From Nocardia carnea (GTDB taxonomy: Bacteria > Actinomycetota > Actinomycetes > Mycobacteriales > Mycobacteriaceae): a stretch of 47,467 nt of DNA. The translations under genes were made by a program, and so were the position numbers. Where the stretch lies: positions 1-47,467 of the forward strand of contig NZ_JARWNW010000108.1 of the NCBI RefSeq assembly GCF_029868325.1, given 5' to 3'. The notes beneath the pieces were generated by a model that did not search any database, was not told the DNA's origin, and worked only from the letters and a program-made list of their open reading frames with translations. Positions 8,269-17,556 of this stretch are shown piece by piece. How positions within the stretch are numbered: the first letter of the stretch is position 1; each line of letters begins with the position of its first letter.

Positions 8269-9360
8269 TCAGTGCGCGCCGAGGTTGTTCGCCAGTACCT
8301 CCGGGGAGGGGATGAGACGCCGGCGAGTGTCGACGGCGATCGTGGTCCAGCCGATATGGCTGATCTCCTCCCGCTTACGCCGCGCCCGCTCCCGCATCTT
8401 CTCCGGCGCCCCGTGGTGCACGCCCTGCGGTGCGTGCGAGATCAGCCCCGGCGGCATCGGCACACCGTACATATCGCCGCCGTGGAAGAACGCGATCTCG
8501 TCGTAGTCGGCATTGCGGTGATACCAGGGAATCGTTTCGGTACCCGGCGCCGATTCGGCCCGTTTCGGCAGGAAGTTCATCACGTACACGCCGGTGGCCT
8601 GCATGAACAGATGCACCGTGGCGGGCAGGTGCACAGTATCGGAGAGGACCACGTTGTAGTCTGCGATATTGAACGTGAACGGGAAATTGTCGCCCTGCCA
8701 GCCCACCACGTCCAGCGGATGATGCGGATAGAACAGCGACGTCGGGCCGCCCTCGTGCACCAGGCGCACCTCGTACTCGTCGCGCCCGTCGTCGTCCATG
8801 GCCGCGGGCTCCGGAACGGTCATCCGGTTCGGGTCGAACGGGAAATGCCGGCCCAGCGGCCCCGCGGGCGGTACCCGGAACTCCTCGGTCGCCTCGATCA
8901 TGAGCAACGTGGTTTCGCTGTCGGGGACCTGCCGGAACGTGCACGCCTTCGGTACGTACACCCAGTCGCCCTCGCGATAGCGCAGCGGGCCGAATTCTGT
9001 TTCCAGTAGCCCGGAACCCTTGTGCACGAACGACAGCAGATCGCCGTCGATGTACCGGGCGAAGAACGGCATCTCCTGAGCCCGCCGGCTCAGCGAGATC
9101 CGGCAGTCGGCGTTGGAGAACAGCAGCAGCGGCGCACCCGCCGGATCCGTGGAATCGGTGGGTTTCAGCGCGTCGGCGAGCACATCCACCGGAGCTAGCG
9201 GCCCCACCGCGCGGTAGCTCACCGGATCGTTGCGCCGATACAGCTGCGCGGTGCGCCCGGTGAAACCGCCGCGCCCCAGCTCATCGTCCTTGAGCCCGCC
9301 GAGATCGGCGTGCAGCCGGTCGGGAGTAGTGCCTTTCCGCAGGTGCACAAAGGATTCCAT
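8269..9360 (-). CDS. Homogentisate 1,2-dioxygenase-like cupin
   Basis: 363 residues from the ATG at 9360, which has GAGGA upstream; open frame continues further but without coding character. The protein follows the homogentisate dioxygenase layout: N-terminal FVHLRKG and RRND, central FVHKGSG and GDWVYVPKACTF, and the C-terminal iron site region with PWYHRN (H281), an acidic residue at D287/E288 and SHAPQGVHHG (H309, H315, H316). The family opens the ring of homogentisate to maleylacetoacetate using Fe(II) and O2. It is shorter than typical HmgA (about 430), and no maleylacetoacetate isomerase or fumarylacetoacetase is adjacent, so a related substrate is possible. It is the first gene of the minus-strand catabolic operon. 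Confidence 0.8.
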   Translation of the reverse strand: MESFVHLRKGTTPDRLHADLGGLKDDELGRGGFTGRTAQLYRRNDPVSYRAVGPLAPVDVLADALKPTDSTDPAGAPLLLFSNADCRISLSRRAQEMPFFARYIDGDLLSFVHKGSGLLETEFGPLRYREGDWVYVPKACTFRQVPDSETTLLMIEATEEFRVPPAGPLGRHFPFDPNRMTVPEPAAMDDDGRDEYEVRLVHEGGPTSLFYPHHPLDVVGWQGDNFPFTFNIADYNVVLSDTVHLPATVHLFMQATGVYVMNFLPKRAESAPGTETIPWYHRNADYDEIAFFHGGDMYGVPMPPGLISHAPQGVHHGAPEKMRERARRKREEISHIGWTTIAVDTRRRLIPSPEVLANNLGAH

Positions 9361-9474
9361 AGCAGCATCCAGTCCTCGTCGGGCGCTGCGGCGGAGGCGG
9401 GCGCGGGCCGGGCGGAGCCGCCGCGATCCCTTGTCCCCGTAGCGCGAAGTGGCTGGGCTCACAGTCGCAGATAA

Positions 9475-9490
9475 ATTGATTGCAGTCAAT
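9475..9490. promoter_or_regulatory. Candidate TetR operator (palindrome)
   Basis: ATTGATTGCAGTCAAT has perfect ATTGA/TCAAT arms around a 6 bp centre. It lies in the 142 bp region between the dioxygenase-like gene (minus) and the TetR gene (plus), directly upstream of the TetR -10 element. This is a suitable place for autoregulation and for control of the operon. Confidence 0.5.
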
Positions 9491-9495
9491 ATAAT
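9490..9495 (+). promoter_or_regulatory. -10 element TATAAT of the TetR gene, leaderless start
   Basis: A perfect TATAAT ends 7 bp before the ATG at 9503 with no ribosome-binding site between, so the mRNA probably begins at the start codon. This promoter supports choosing 9503 over the more upstream in-frame ATG at 9449. Confidence 0.55.
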
Positions 9496-9502
9496 TGCGG
9501 CC

Positions 9503-10189
9503 ATGGATATCGCACCCGAACCGCGGGCGCCACGCAAGGGGCGGGGCAGGCCCCCGGCCGGGGAAACACCCGCCTCGGTGGACGAGATCCTGGCGGCCGC
9601 GCTGCGGGTTTTCGCCCGCGACGGTTTCGCCGGTGCCTCCGTCGCGGCGATCAACCGGGAACTCGGCGTAAGCCACAACCTGATCCACCAGCGGTTCGGG
9701 TCCAAGGAGGCGCTCTGGTACGCGGTCGCGGACTGGATCTTCGCCAACGCGGTCACCCTGCTGAAGATCCGCCCCGAACGCGCCGACCTGTCCCCACTGG
9801 AAGAATTCCACGCCGGCATCGTGCGCTTCCTCGAACTACAGGCCGACCACCCCGACGTGGTGCGCCTGATCAGCACCGAAGCGGCAATCGAAAGCCCCCG
9901 CCTCACCTACCTCTACGACCGGCACATCCAGCCGATATCGGTCCTGCTCGCCGAACCCCTGAAACCGCTACTGCAACGCAAGATCCTGCACCGCGACGAT
10001 CTGCGCTCGCTGCACTTCCTCATCGCCCACGGTGCCACCGCCCCCTACGCCGCCCTGCCGCTCGCGACCCGGATGTCCCCATCGGATCCGCTCGGTAAAA
10101 CCGCGGTGCGCCGGCACGCGAGGCTGGTCGCCGACACCATTGTCGCGGGTATCGAAGCCCGGATCGCGCGAGCGGATGAGGCGCCGTGA
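9503..10189 (+). CDS. TetR/AcrR family transcriptional regulator
   Basis: 228 residues. The N-terminal DNA-binding domain is at about 28-75: VDEILAAALRVFARDGF, then ASVAAINRELGVSHNLIHQRFGSKEALW, the standard TetR helix-turn-helix with its Y/F-F-K-E-L-like end. The C-terminal helical domain binds an unknown ligand. It is divergent from the catabolic operon beginning at 9360, and a palindromic candidate operator lies between them. I infer that it represses itself and that operon until a pathway compound binds. Confidence 0.88.
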   Translation: MDIAPEPRAPRKGRGRPPAGETPASVDEILAAALRVFARDGFAGASVAAINRELGVSHNLIHQRFGSKEALWYAVADWIFANAVTLLKIRPERADLSPLEEFHAGIVRFLELQADHPDVVRLISTEAAIESPRLTYLYDRHIQPISVLLAEPLKPLLQRKILHRDDLRSLHFLIAHGATAPYAALPLATRMSPSDPLGKTAVRRHARLVADTIVAGIEARIARADEAP

Positions 10190-10234
10190 TTTCGGCGGCA
10201 CCTCCGGGGACGAGGCCGGGCGCGCGGTCCCGGG

Positions 10235-10927
10235 TCAGGCTGCGACCCGGTCGCCGGCGAGGAAATCGTCGACGAAACCGGCCGCCCTGGCCTCCAGCGC
10301 GGCGTAATGAGCGTCGCGGGCGGTGCCGGTGAGGGCCTCATCCAGCAGCAAGTTGCCGTCGGCATCCAACCGCTGCGGTTTCTCCTCCGCGCCGGGCAAC
10401 AGCCCCACCGAGGAGTGCGCCAGACCGCAGTAGTAGGCGATACCGTCGTCGAGTTGTGCGCTCAGTGCCTGCTGCATGAGGGCGACCACCTCGTCGTCGT
10501 CCGCCGCCCCGGCGAGTCCGAGCCACAGCATCCGCTTACCCGCCAGGCGAGGCTTGCTGCGGCCGTAGGCGAACCCGTAGTTCCACACGCGGTCGATCCA
10601 GCCTTTGAGGATTGCCGGAACCTGCATCCAGTACACCGGGAACACCGCGACGATGACATCGGCGGCGAGGATGCGTCGCATATGGCTCTCGACCTCGGGA
10701 GAGTAGGTCTTTTCGCGGTTGTTCCAATCCGGCAGGTCGGCATCGGTCATGCGGGGGTCGAAGTTCTCGGCGTTCAGGTCGAGCAGGTCGATCCGGTAAC
10801 CCGCGTCGGTGAGCCGGCGGGCGGTGCGGCGGGCGATATGGGCGGTCAGCGAATCGGGTCGGGGGTGGGCGACGACGATCAGTGCGGTGCGAGCGGTCGC
10901 GGTGTCCTCGAGCGGGGTGTGTGGCAC
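10235..10927 (-). CDS. NAD(P)H oxidoreductase, flavodoxin-like fold (quinone reductase type)
   Basis: 230 residues starting at the GTG at 10927, chosen because GGAGGA precedes it by a good distance; an ATG at 10975 in frame has no such site. The sequence shows ALIVVAHPRPDSLT (flavin phosphate loop), a DLLDLNAENFDPRM segment and VFPVYWMQVPAILKGWIDRVWNYGFAYG, all typical of the flavodoxin_2/KefF-MdaB group that reduces quinones with NAD(P)H and FAD or FMN. It is divergent from an AraC-type regulator at 11049, which probably controls it. It converges with the TetR gene. Cytosolic; protection against quinones or related electrophiles is likely. Confidence 0.85.
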   Translation of the reverse strand: MPHTPLEDTATARTALIVVAHPRPDSLTAHIARRTARRLTDAGYRIDLLDLNAENFDPRMTDADLPDWNNREKTYSPEVESHMRRILAADVIVAVFPVYWMQVPAILKGWIDRVWNYGFAYGRSKPRLAGKRMLWLGLAGAADDDEVVALMQQALSAQLDDGIAYYCGLAHSSVGLLPGAEEKPQRLDADGNLLLDEALTGTARDAHYAALEARAAGFVDDFLAGDRVAA

Positions 10928-11048
10928 GGAATCCTCCAGGGTGATCCGATTTCTCGGCTGTTCGGTCGGTTCCATTCCACCCGGAAATGGCTGGACGATC
11001 TATGGCTGAAGATCCATATTCGATAGGAATTCGTCTACGCTCGACGGT

Positions 11049-11981
11049 GTGGACCCCTTGAGCAAACTGCTGGGCGGTATCCGGGCCGAAGGCGCCGTAC
11101 TCACCCACGCGGTCCTGGAGGCGCCGTGGACCATCCGCTTCGCCGACCGCGCACCCCTGACGATGATGACCGTACTGCGCGGCGGCGGCACCCTGCTCCT
11201 GCCCGACGGCACCGAACGCCGGATCACCGCCGGGGACACCGCGATAGTGCGCGGTTGCGAACCCTTCCTGCTCGCCGACCGCGCGGATTCGGTCGCGCTC
11301 CCGCACGCCGAATACGAGGTCGCCTGCTTCACTGGGGACCCCGTATGTGAAGCCGCCCTGGGCGACGGGCAGTGGGGTAACGATCCCGCAGGGGAAACCG
11401 CCCTGATCGTCGGCGCCTACCGCGCCTCAGGTCGCCGGCACGAACGCCTTTTACGCGCGCTACCGCCCGTCCTGGTGGTCACCGACGATGCCGAGACCTG
11501 CGCCTGGATGGCCTCCATCGCCGCCGACGCCACCGCCCGCCCCGCCGGCGCCCAGGCCATGATGGACCGCCTGCTCGACTGGGCACTGGTGTGCACGCTG
11601 CGCGACTGGTTCGACGGCCAGGACACCGACGCACCGGGCTGGTATCGCGGACCCGCCGACCCGGTGGTCGGCCCCGCCCTGGAAGCCATGCACAGTCACC
11701 CCGCCGCGGGCTGGACGGTGGCGACCCTGGCATCGAAAGCCGGTGTGTCCCGGGCGCTGTTCGCCAAACGCTTCACCGATGTCATGGGCCAGTCGCCGCT
11801 GGCCTACCTCACCGAATGCCGGATGGACGAAGCCGAAGAACTCCTGGCCGATCGTGATCTCACAGTCGCGCAGGTCGCGAAGGCCGTCGGCTACGCGGAC
11901 GCCTTCGGTTTCAGCGCCGCCTTCAAACGGCACCGCGGACTTCGACCCACCGATTTCCGCAGTAAGGTCGCGAGTTTCTGA
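11049..11981 (+). CDS. AraC family regulator with cupin-type sensor domain
   Basis: 310 residues with a GTG start. The N-terminal half is a cupin_6-like sensor (LLLPDGTERRITAGDTAIVRG around residues 56-76). The C-terminal region from about 210 carries two helix-turn-helix units: WTVATLASKAGVSRALFAKRF and LTVAQVAKAVGYADAFGFSAAF followed by the AraC end HRGLRPTDFR. It is divergent from the quinone-reductase-like gene across about 120 bp and is its likely regulator; reactive electrophile or quinone sensing is a reasonable guess. Confidence 0.88.
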   Translation: MDPLSKLLGGIRAEGAVLTHAVLEAPWTIRFADRAPLTMMTVLRGGGTLLLPDGTERRITAGDTAIVRGCEPFLLADRADSVALPHAEYEVACFTGDPVCEAALGDGQWGNDPAGETALIVGAYRASGRRHERLLRALPPVLVVTDDAETCAWMASIAADATARPAGAQAMMDRLLDWALVCTLRDWFDGQDTDAPGWYRGPADPVVGPALEAMHSHPAAGWTVATLASKAGVSRALFAKRFTDVMGQSPLAYLTECRMDEAEELLADRDLTVAQVAKAVGYADAFGFSAAFKRHRGLRPTDFRSKVASF

Positions 11982-12102
11982 AACCGGCGGTGCACCGGAG
12001 CACGCCGGCGATGGACTCTGCGAACGACCGGTTCGCCCGGGCGGCGCCGCCGGCGACAAATGTCCAAGCCCGTACGCACCGCCGCCGCCGATACTCCTGT
12101 CT

Positions 12103-12498
12103 ATGAGCATCGAGCAGATCACTCCGAAACTGGTCGTCGAGGGCGCCGATAAGGCGATCCGCTATTACAGCGAGGTCTTCGACGCGGTACTGCGGCGGCG
12201 GGACGAGGCCGGCGGGCGGGTCGTCTTCGCCGAACTCGGACTTCCCGGCGGGGCGAGTTTCCAACTGAAGGACGCCGACGAGTTCGATACCGACCCACTG
12301 CGGCTCGGCGGCCGCGGCCTGCTGCTCACCGTGGTGACCGACGATCCCGACCGGCTCGCCGAGCGGATGGCCGCCGGTGGCGGAGAAATCGTTTTCGAGG
12401 TCGCGGACCAGTCGTACGGGATGCGGCAGGGGCGGGTGCGGGACCCGTTCGGTCACGAATGGATCGTCGGCCGGCCGGTTTCGTCGGAAGCCGGGTAG
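12103..12498 (+). CDS. VOC family protein (glyoxalase/PhnB-like)
   Basis: 131 residues. It starts with the PhnB/YdcG-type ITPKLVVEGADKAIRYYSEVF and ends with RVRDPFGHEWIVG, typical of single-chain VOC proteins that pair two beta-alpha-beta-beta-beta units. Members include glyoxalases, fosfomycin and bleomycin resistance proteins and metal-binding isomerases. Which activity applies is not readable. It follows the AraC gene by 121 bp on the same strand. Confidence 0.8.
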   Translation: MSIEQITPKLVVEGADKAIRYYSEVFDAVLRRRDEAGGRVVFAELGLPGGASFQLKDADEFDTDPLRLGGRGLLLTVVTDDPDRLAERMAAGGGEIVFEVADQSYGMRQGRVRDPFGHEWIVGRPVSSEAG

Positions 12499-12831
12499 CC
12501 CTGGCGTCGCGGTACAGCGGTGGCGACCGTGCTCGCGGAGCGTCCACCCGGAGGTGTTGGTCGCTCCCGGCATGGACGTCCGGCGGTGACTGGTGCCGGG
12601 GCATTGCGTGTTTCGGCGGGCGGTGTCGGGCGGAGTGCGAGATGTATCGGAAAGACCGAACCCCGGAAAGCCGAATGGTGTTCCGGGGTTCGGCGGCTCG
12701 GAAAGCAATGGTCCTGAGCCTACGCAGATTTGGGGTGGTGCAGTACGTCCCTCACTGAAGTGGCCGCGCCGGCGACCCGGGGCCGAAATCGTCCATGGAG
12801 GTTCGTACGGGGGTGTTACTTACATACTTAC
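12499..12831. other. Intergenic region between convergent genes
   Basis: About 330 bp with no supported gene. The VOC gene (plus) and the small secreted protein gene (minus) point towards each other here. The only clear structure is the hairpin at 12656-12693. Confidence 0.5.
12656..12693. terminator. Perfect 13 bp inverted repeat, possible bidirectional terminator
   Basis: CCGAACCCCGGAA and TTCCGGGGTTCGG flank a 12 base loop. There is no U-tract on either side, which is common for actinobacterial stem-loop terminators. Its position between two convergent genes suits a shared terminator. Confidence 0.5.
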
Positions 12832-13185
12832 TTACGGCTGCGCAGGGGTCTGCGTGCCGGAGGAACCGGCAGCCAGCAGCTCCAGCAGCGGGCCCAGCGA
12901 TTCCGCGGATCCGGTGGCCGGGGTCTCGGATCCCTGAATGGCGGCTGCTGTGGGGTCCGCCGGAGTCTCGCCGCCTGCCGACCCGGACAACAATTCCGGA
13001 AGCAGTGGCAGCAGGACGGGCAGGAGAGCTGCGGATCCGGTACCGGGGTCGGCGCCTCCCTCGTCCTGGATCGGTGCCGCTTCGGTCAGCTGCACCGGTG
13101 CCGCAGTTGCGGTGCCGGCCGCGCCGAGACCGGCGGCGGCGATGGATACGGCGGCGGCGAAGGTGCGCAAACTTCTGTGTCTCAC
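12832..13185 (-). CDS. Small secreted protein, unknown function
   Basis: 117 residues from a GTG preceded by AAAGGA. The first 29 residues are a typical Sec signal peptide: basic RHRSLR, an Ala-rich hydrophobic core and ATA-A cleavage region. The mature part is low-complexity with LLPVLLPLLPELLSG and a second LGPLLELLAAG segment separated by Gly/Thr/Pro stretches. Similar small hydrophobic exported proteins are common in Nocardia-like genomes, but I know of no function. It stands alone with a long upstream region. Confidence 0.75.
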   Translation of the reverse strand: MRHRSLRTFAAAVSIAAAGLGAAGTATAAPVQLTEAAPIQDEGGADPGTGSAALLPVLLPLLPELLSGSAGGETPADPTAAAIQGSETPATGSAESLGPLLELLAAGSSGTQTPAQP

Positions 13186-13739
13186 GCTGTTCCTTTCAGA
13201 GTGCCCCGATTGGGGCAGTTGTACTTACGCTCTCTTAATGCCTGAGAGAGTGCGAAGTGTTACAGCAACTTCTCGCATATTCTTCGGCCGGCCTTCGCTC
13301 CCGATGGCGCGCCGATCGTTAAAAGCGTTGTCTCTGGGTAGAACTCACAAGTCGGAATTCAATGCAAGACCCGTAAATCAGGGCTATTGACCATGCGTAA
13401 CTGCTATATCTATCGAGGCGGGCAGCTTCAGAGTGCCAACACTGTCCGTAAACCTGTTCGCTCCCGCCTCTGATGCCACGGCTCGCGATCGGCCTCACCC
13501 GACGAGTTATCTTCGGTGGCGGCCTCCGGATCGGCGCCCCAGCAGGGCCGGCAGGGTCTCGAGGTGGCGAAGAAACCTGCGCCGGCCGGCGGGAGTCTGG
13601 TTAGGCTGAACCCCTTGACGACAACTGTGCTGGTCCTTCGCGTCCGGCACCGTTCGGGGCCAGCTGCTTGCGGGGTGCGGGGTGGAGCTTCTGCTGTGGG
13701 AGTATCCCGCACCCGTTCGACGTGCCGACGGGAGGGACG
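13186..13739. other. Divergent intergenic region
   Basis: About 550 bp between the secreted protein gene (minus) and the LuxR-AAA gene (plus). No supported gene. It must carry both promoters; I see no strong -35/-10 pair. A GGGAGGGACG ribosome-binding site ends it at the plus-strand gene. Confidence 0.45.
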
Positions 13740-16493
13740 ATGTCTGCGAGGGTTCCGGGACGCGACCGTGAATGCGAACAGCTCGACGAGTTGCTCCGCG
13801 CCGTGCGTGCCGGGCACAGTCGCGCCCTGGTGATCCGGGGCGAACCCGGTATCGGTAAAACGCGGATGCTCGAGTACCTGGCCGGTCGCGCATGCGGGTT
13901 CCGGATCGCTCGGGTGACCGGGATCCAATCGGAAATGGAGCTGGTGTTCGCCGGCCTGCATCAGCTGTGCTCACCCATGACGACCACAGTGGACGCGCTG
14001 CCCCCGCAGCAACGTGCGGCGGTCGCCGCGGCGCTGGGGCAGGGCGGTGAGCCTGCTCCTGATGGTTTCCTGGTGGCGCTCGGTGTCCTCGGCCTGTTGT
14101 CGGAGGTGGCCCGGGAGCGGCCACTGCTGTGTATCGTCGACGATGCCCAGTGGCTGGATCAGACGTCGATGCAGGCGCTGGCGTTCACCGCCCGCCGCTT
14201 GGTCGCCGAATCGGTCGCTGTGGTTTTCGCGGTCCGGTCGCCTCCCGGCGGTGTCGAGTCCGATCCGGTGGAGCCCGCCGGTGTACCGCAGCTGCTGCTC
14301 ACGGGGTTGAGCGACGACGATGCCCGCGCACTGTTGCGTGCGACGATGCCCGGCCCGTGGGACGAGAAGGTGCTCAGCCGGGTCGTCGCCGAAACCCGCG
14401 GCAATCCGCTGGCCCTGCTGGAACTTCCGAAGACGGCGAGTCCGGTGGAATTGGCCGGTGGGTTCGGCCTACCGGCCGCGCGGGGTGTGAACACCCGGAT
14501 CCGGGCCGCGTACCTGCGGCGGGTAGCCGCTCTGCCATCGGAAACCCAACGGTTTCTGCTGATCGCGGCGGCCGATCCGACCGGCGAGCCCGCGCTGCTC
14601 TGGCGCGCCGCCGACCATCTCGGAATCCACCTCGGCGCTGGTGAGCCGGCCGTCGCGACCGGTCTGGTGGAGATCGGGTATCGCGTCGGGTTCGCCCACC
14701 CGCTCGTTCGGTCCGTCGTCTACTGGGCGGCCGAGCCCGAAGCCCGGCGCGACGCCCACCGCGCCCTGGCCGCGGCAACGGATCCGCATACCGATCCCGA
14801 CCGCCGCGCCTGGCATACCGCCCACGGTGCCGCCGGCCCCGACGAAGCCGTCGCGGCGGAACTCGAGCGTTGCGCCGTGCGCGCCCGCGTACGCGGCGGT
14901 CTCGCCGCAGCCGCCGCGTTCACCGCGCGGGCTGTCGCGTTGACACCCGACCCCCGGCGCCGCCGCGACAGAGCACTGGTCGCCGCCCGCGCGAACCACG
15001 AGGCGGGAAACCCGGACACTGCCCTCACTTTGCTGACACTGGCCGACACCGGCCTGCCCGACGACCGGTTACGCGCGGAAGCCGAGCTGGTGCGCGCCCG
15101 GATCGCCTTCGCCACCGACCGCGGTATCGCGGCGCCCGCCCTGCTGCTCGATGCTGCGCGCCGGCTCGCCGTGCACGACGCGGACAGTGCCCGGCAGACC
15201 TATCTCGAGGTGATCGACGCCGCGATCTTCGCCGGTCCCAAGGCGTACCGCCGTGGACAGTACGAGGCCGCCGTCGCGGCTCGCGCCACCGAGGCACCGC
15301 CCGTTGCGCGTCCGGCCGATATCCTGCTCGACGCATTGGCCACCCGGATCCTCGACGGGCACACCGCGGCCGTACCCGCTCTCCGGGATGCGTTGCACGC
15401 GTTTCGCCGATCGCCGCTGTCCCCGAACGAGGCATTGCGCTGGCTGTGGCTCACGTGTGTGACCGCTGTGGGCCTCTGGGACGACGAGACCCTGTCCGAG
15501 CTGAGCATCCGCAATCGGGAACTGGTCCGAGCCACCGGGCGAGCTTCGGCTCTCCCCATCGCCCTGACCCTGCGCAGCGTCGTTCACATTCTCCACGGCG
15601 AACTCGCCGAGGCCGAATCGCTGGCGGCGGAGATCCGGACGGTCTCCGAAGCGGTTTCCGCGGCGGCCCCCGTCTATCCCGCACTCCTCGTCGCCGGCTG
15701 GCGCGGCCGCGAAGCCGAATGCCTCGAGCTCAGCAGACGCGCGGACGAAGGGGAGCAGCGCCGGGGCGAAGGTATCGGTCCGGTGGTCGGCGGCTATGCG
15801 CGCGCCGTCCTCTACAACGGCCTGGAACGGTTCGCCGAGGCCGCCGGGGCCGCGCGGGCCTCGAACGAAGAGTATGTGCAACTGGAGGTGGGCATCCCGG
15901 TCTGGTCACTGGTCGAATACATCGAGGCCGCCACCCGCATCGGCGCTACCGACCGGGCATTCGACGCCCTGGTCCGGCTCACCGAGGTCACCCGCCCCAG
16001 CGGGTCCGACTGGGCCGTGGGTGTCGAGGCCCGATCGCATGCCCTGATCAGCCACGGACCGGCGGCCGAAAACCGTTACCGCGCGGCACTTTCGCATCTG
16101 GCCGGCACCCCGCTGCGCGGCGAACTGGCCCGCGCCCACCTCCTCTTCGGCGAATGGCTGTGCCGTGAGCAACGCCGCCCCGCCGCCCGTGAGCAACTGC
16201 GTACGGCTCATGAAATGTTCACCGCCATGGGCATGGCGGCTTTCGCTCGCAGGGCCGCCCGCGCCCTCGTCTCGACCGGCGAGAACCTCCGCGAACACCC
16301 CGCAGAGGTCGGCAACGACCTCACCACCGAGGAGGCGCAGGTCGTCGAACTGGTCCGGGAAGGGCTCACCGACCGGGAAATCGGGACTCGCCTGTTCATC
16401 AGTCCCCGTGCGGTCGAATGGCATCTACGCAACGTCTACCCCAAACTCGGCCTCCGTTCCCGGCGCGAGCTCGAGGCCCGGCGGCCGCGGTGA
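13740..16493 (+). CDS. Large AAA-type LuxR family transcriptional regulator (LAL/MalT-like)
   Basis: 917 residues from the ATG at 13740, placed right after GGGAGGG. The N-terminus has a Walker A motif GEPGIGKT (residues 34-41) and a Walker B LLCIVDDAQWLD near 138, a STAND-type AAA module. A long Ala-rich helical middle resembles TPR-like repeats. The C-terminus (about 856-912) is a LuxR helix-turn-helix: LTTEEAQVVELVREGLTDREIG then FISPRAVEWHLRNVYPKLG. Such LAL regulators are ATP-dependent activators, often of secondary metabolism or catabolic genes. No target cluster lies next to it, so its regulon is unknown. Confidence 0.9.
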   Translation: MSARVPGRDRECEQLDELLRAVRAGHSRALVIRGEPGIGKTRMLEYLAGRACGFRIARVTGIQSEMELVFAGLHQLCSPMTTTVDALPPQQRAAVAAALGQGGEPAPDGFLVALGVLGLLSEVARERPLLCIVDDAQWLDQTSMQALAFTARRLVAESVAVVFAVRSPPGGVESDPVEPAGVPQLLLTGLSDDDARALLRATMPGPWDEKVLSRVVAETRGNPLALLELPKTASPVELAGGFGLPAARGVNTRIRAAYLRRVAALPSETQRFLLIAAADPTGEPALLWRAADHLGIHLGAGEPAVATGLVEIGYRVGFAHPLVRSVVYWAAEPEARRDAHRALAAATDPHTDPDRRAWHTAHGAAGPDEAVAAELERCAVRARVRGGLAAAAAFTARAVALTPDPRRRRDRALVAARANHEAGNPDTALTLLTLADTGLPDDRLRAEAELVRARIAFATDRGIAAPALLLDAARRLAVHDADSARQTYLEVIDAAIFAGPKAYRRGQYEAAVAARATEAPPVARPADILLDALATRILDGHTAAVPALRDALHAFRRSPLSPNEALRWLWLTCVTAVGLWDDETLSELSIRNRELVRATGRASALPIALTLRSVVHILHGELAEAESLAAEIRTVSEAVSAAAPVYPALLVAGWRGREAECLELSRRADEGEQRRGEGIGPVVGGYARAVLYNGLERFAEAAGAARASNEEYVQLEVGIPVWSLVEYIEAATRIGATDRAFDALVRLTEVTRPSGSDWAVGVEARSHALISHGPAAENRYRAALSHLAGTPLRGELARAHLLFGEWLCREQRRPAAREQLRTAHEMFTAMGMAAFARRAARALVSTGENLREHPAEVGNDLTTEEAQVVELVREGLTDREIGTRLFISPRAVEWHLRNVYPKLGLRSRRELEARRPR

Positions 16494-16518
16494 ATGCGGC
16501 CGGTCGACGGTGTTCACT

Positions 16519-17382
16519 TCAGCGGGTCCGGGTGGCATGCCCCGGCACCGACCAGCTGGCAAGCATGCGGATCGCCTCCCGGGACGCGCTACCCGGTTCG
16601 GTCGTGTACACGTACAGGGTCTGGTCCGGATCACCCGGCAGAGTGAGTGTCTCGTACTCGACAGTGAGTTCGCCGGCCACCGGGTGACGTAACCGTTTGG
16701 CTCCGTGGGTGCGTTGTAACACCCGATGTTCGCGCCACCACTGCCGGAATTCGGCGCTCTCGCTGCTCAGCTCCTCGACGAGGGCGCGCCCGGCCCGATC
16801 GTCGGGATTGTTGCCCACCTCGAGCCGCAGGCTCTCGACTGCGGCGCGGGCCTGCAGTTCCCAGTCGGCGAACAGGGCTCGCGGCTCATCGCCGAGGAAC
16901 ATCCAGCGGGCGTAGTTGCGCTGTGTGGCGGGCATGGCGGCGAAGTCGGTGAACAGGGCGTTGGCCATCCAGTTGCTCGCCAGTACGTCGGATCGGTTGC
17001 CGAGAACGAGGGCGGGGAGCCCGTCGAGGGAATCGAGCAATTGGTGGACCCCGGTGCGGACCCGCTGCACGGGGACGCTGCGCCGAGCCTGGCCGGTGGC
17101 AGGCCGTCCGATCAGATGGCCGAGGTGTGCCCGGCCGGCGGCGTCGAGATCGAGGGCGCGCGCGATGGCGTCGACGACACCGGCCGTGGGAGTGATCCGG
17201 CGTCCCTGCTCGAGCCGGGTGTAGTAGTCGGTCGATACCCCGGCCAGCAGAGCGACCTCCTCGCGGCGCAGACCGGGCACCCGCCGGATCCGGCTATCGG
17301 TCGGTAGGCCGGCGCGGGCGGGATCGATCTGGGCGCGGGCGCGCCGCAGGAAATCGGCCAGTTCCCGATTCGGCTCGCTCAT
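16519..17382 (-). CDS. XRE family regulator with MmyB-like ligand-binding domain
   Basis: 287 residues. A Cro/C1-type helix-turn-helix occupies about 35-75: RVPGLRREEVALLAGVSTDYYTRLEQGR is the hallmark of MmyB/SCO4944-type regulators. The C-terminal part (from about 105, with VLASNWMANALF and WELQARAAVESLRLEVG) is the MmyB-like domain, thought to bind a fatty-acid-like ligand. It is divergent from an SDR gene, a very common arrangement for this family in actinobacteria, so the SDR is its likely target. A palindrome at 17401-17420 lies just upstream of its start. Confidence 0.9.
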   Translation of the reverse strand: MSEPNRELADFLRRARAQIDPARAGLPTDSRIRRVPGLRREEVALLAGVSTDYYTRLEQGRRITPTAGVVDAIARALDLDAAGRAHLGHLIGRPATGQARRSVPVQRVRTGVHQLLDSLDGLPALVLGNRSDVLASNWMANALFTDFAAMPATQRNYARWMFLGDEPRALFADWELQARAAVESLRLEVGNNPDDRAGRALVEELSSESAEFRQWWREHRVLQRTHGAKRLRHPVAGELTVEYETLTLPGDPDQTLYVYTTEPGSASREAIRMLASWSVPGHATRTR

Positions 17383-17400
17383 GGTTCGGATTATCCCGGA

Positions 17401-17420
17401 CCAGGTACGGCTGTGCCTGG
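17401..17420. promoter_or_regulatory. Candidate operator between XRE regulator and SDR
   Basis: CCAGGTACGGCTGTGCCTGG is a 20 bp imperfect palindrome (16 of 20 positions symmetric; outer arms CCAGG/CCTGG). A further CCCAGG copy lies near 17450. It sits 18 bp from the regulator start codon in the divergent region and is a natural autoregulatory site. Confidence 0.45.
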
Positions 17421-17556
17421 GTCGCGCCGTCCTACGTTCGTCGATCCCAGGTCCGGCTGGGCTGGATATAAGGCTCTGAGCAGCGGGAATGTCCACCAAA
17501 ATGGGGTCAGTGCGGGCCTCGGCAGGAGGCTCGCAGAGCGAAGGAGTGAACGAAGA

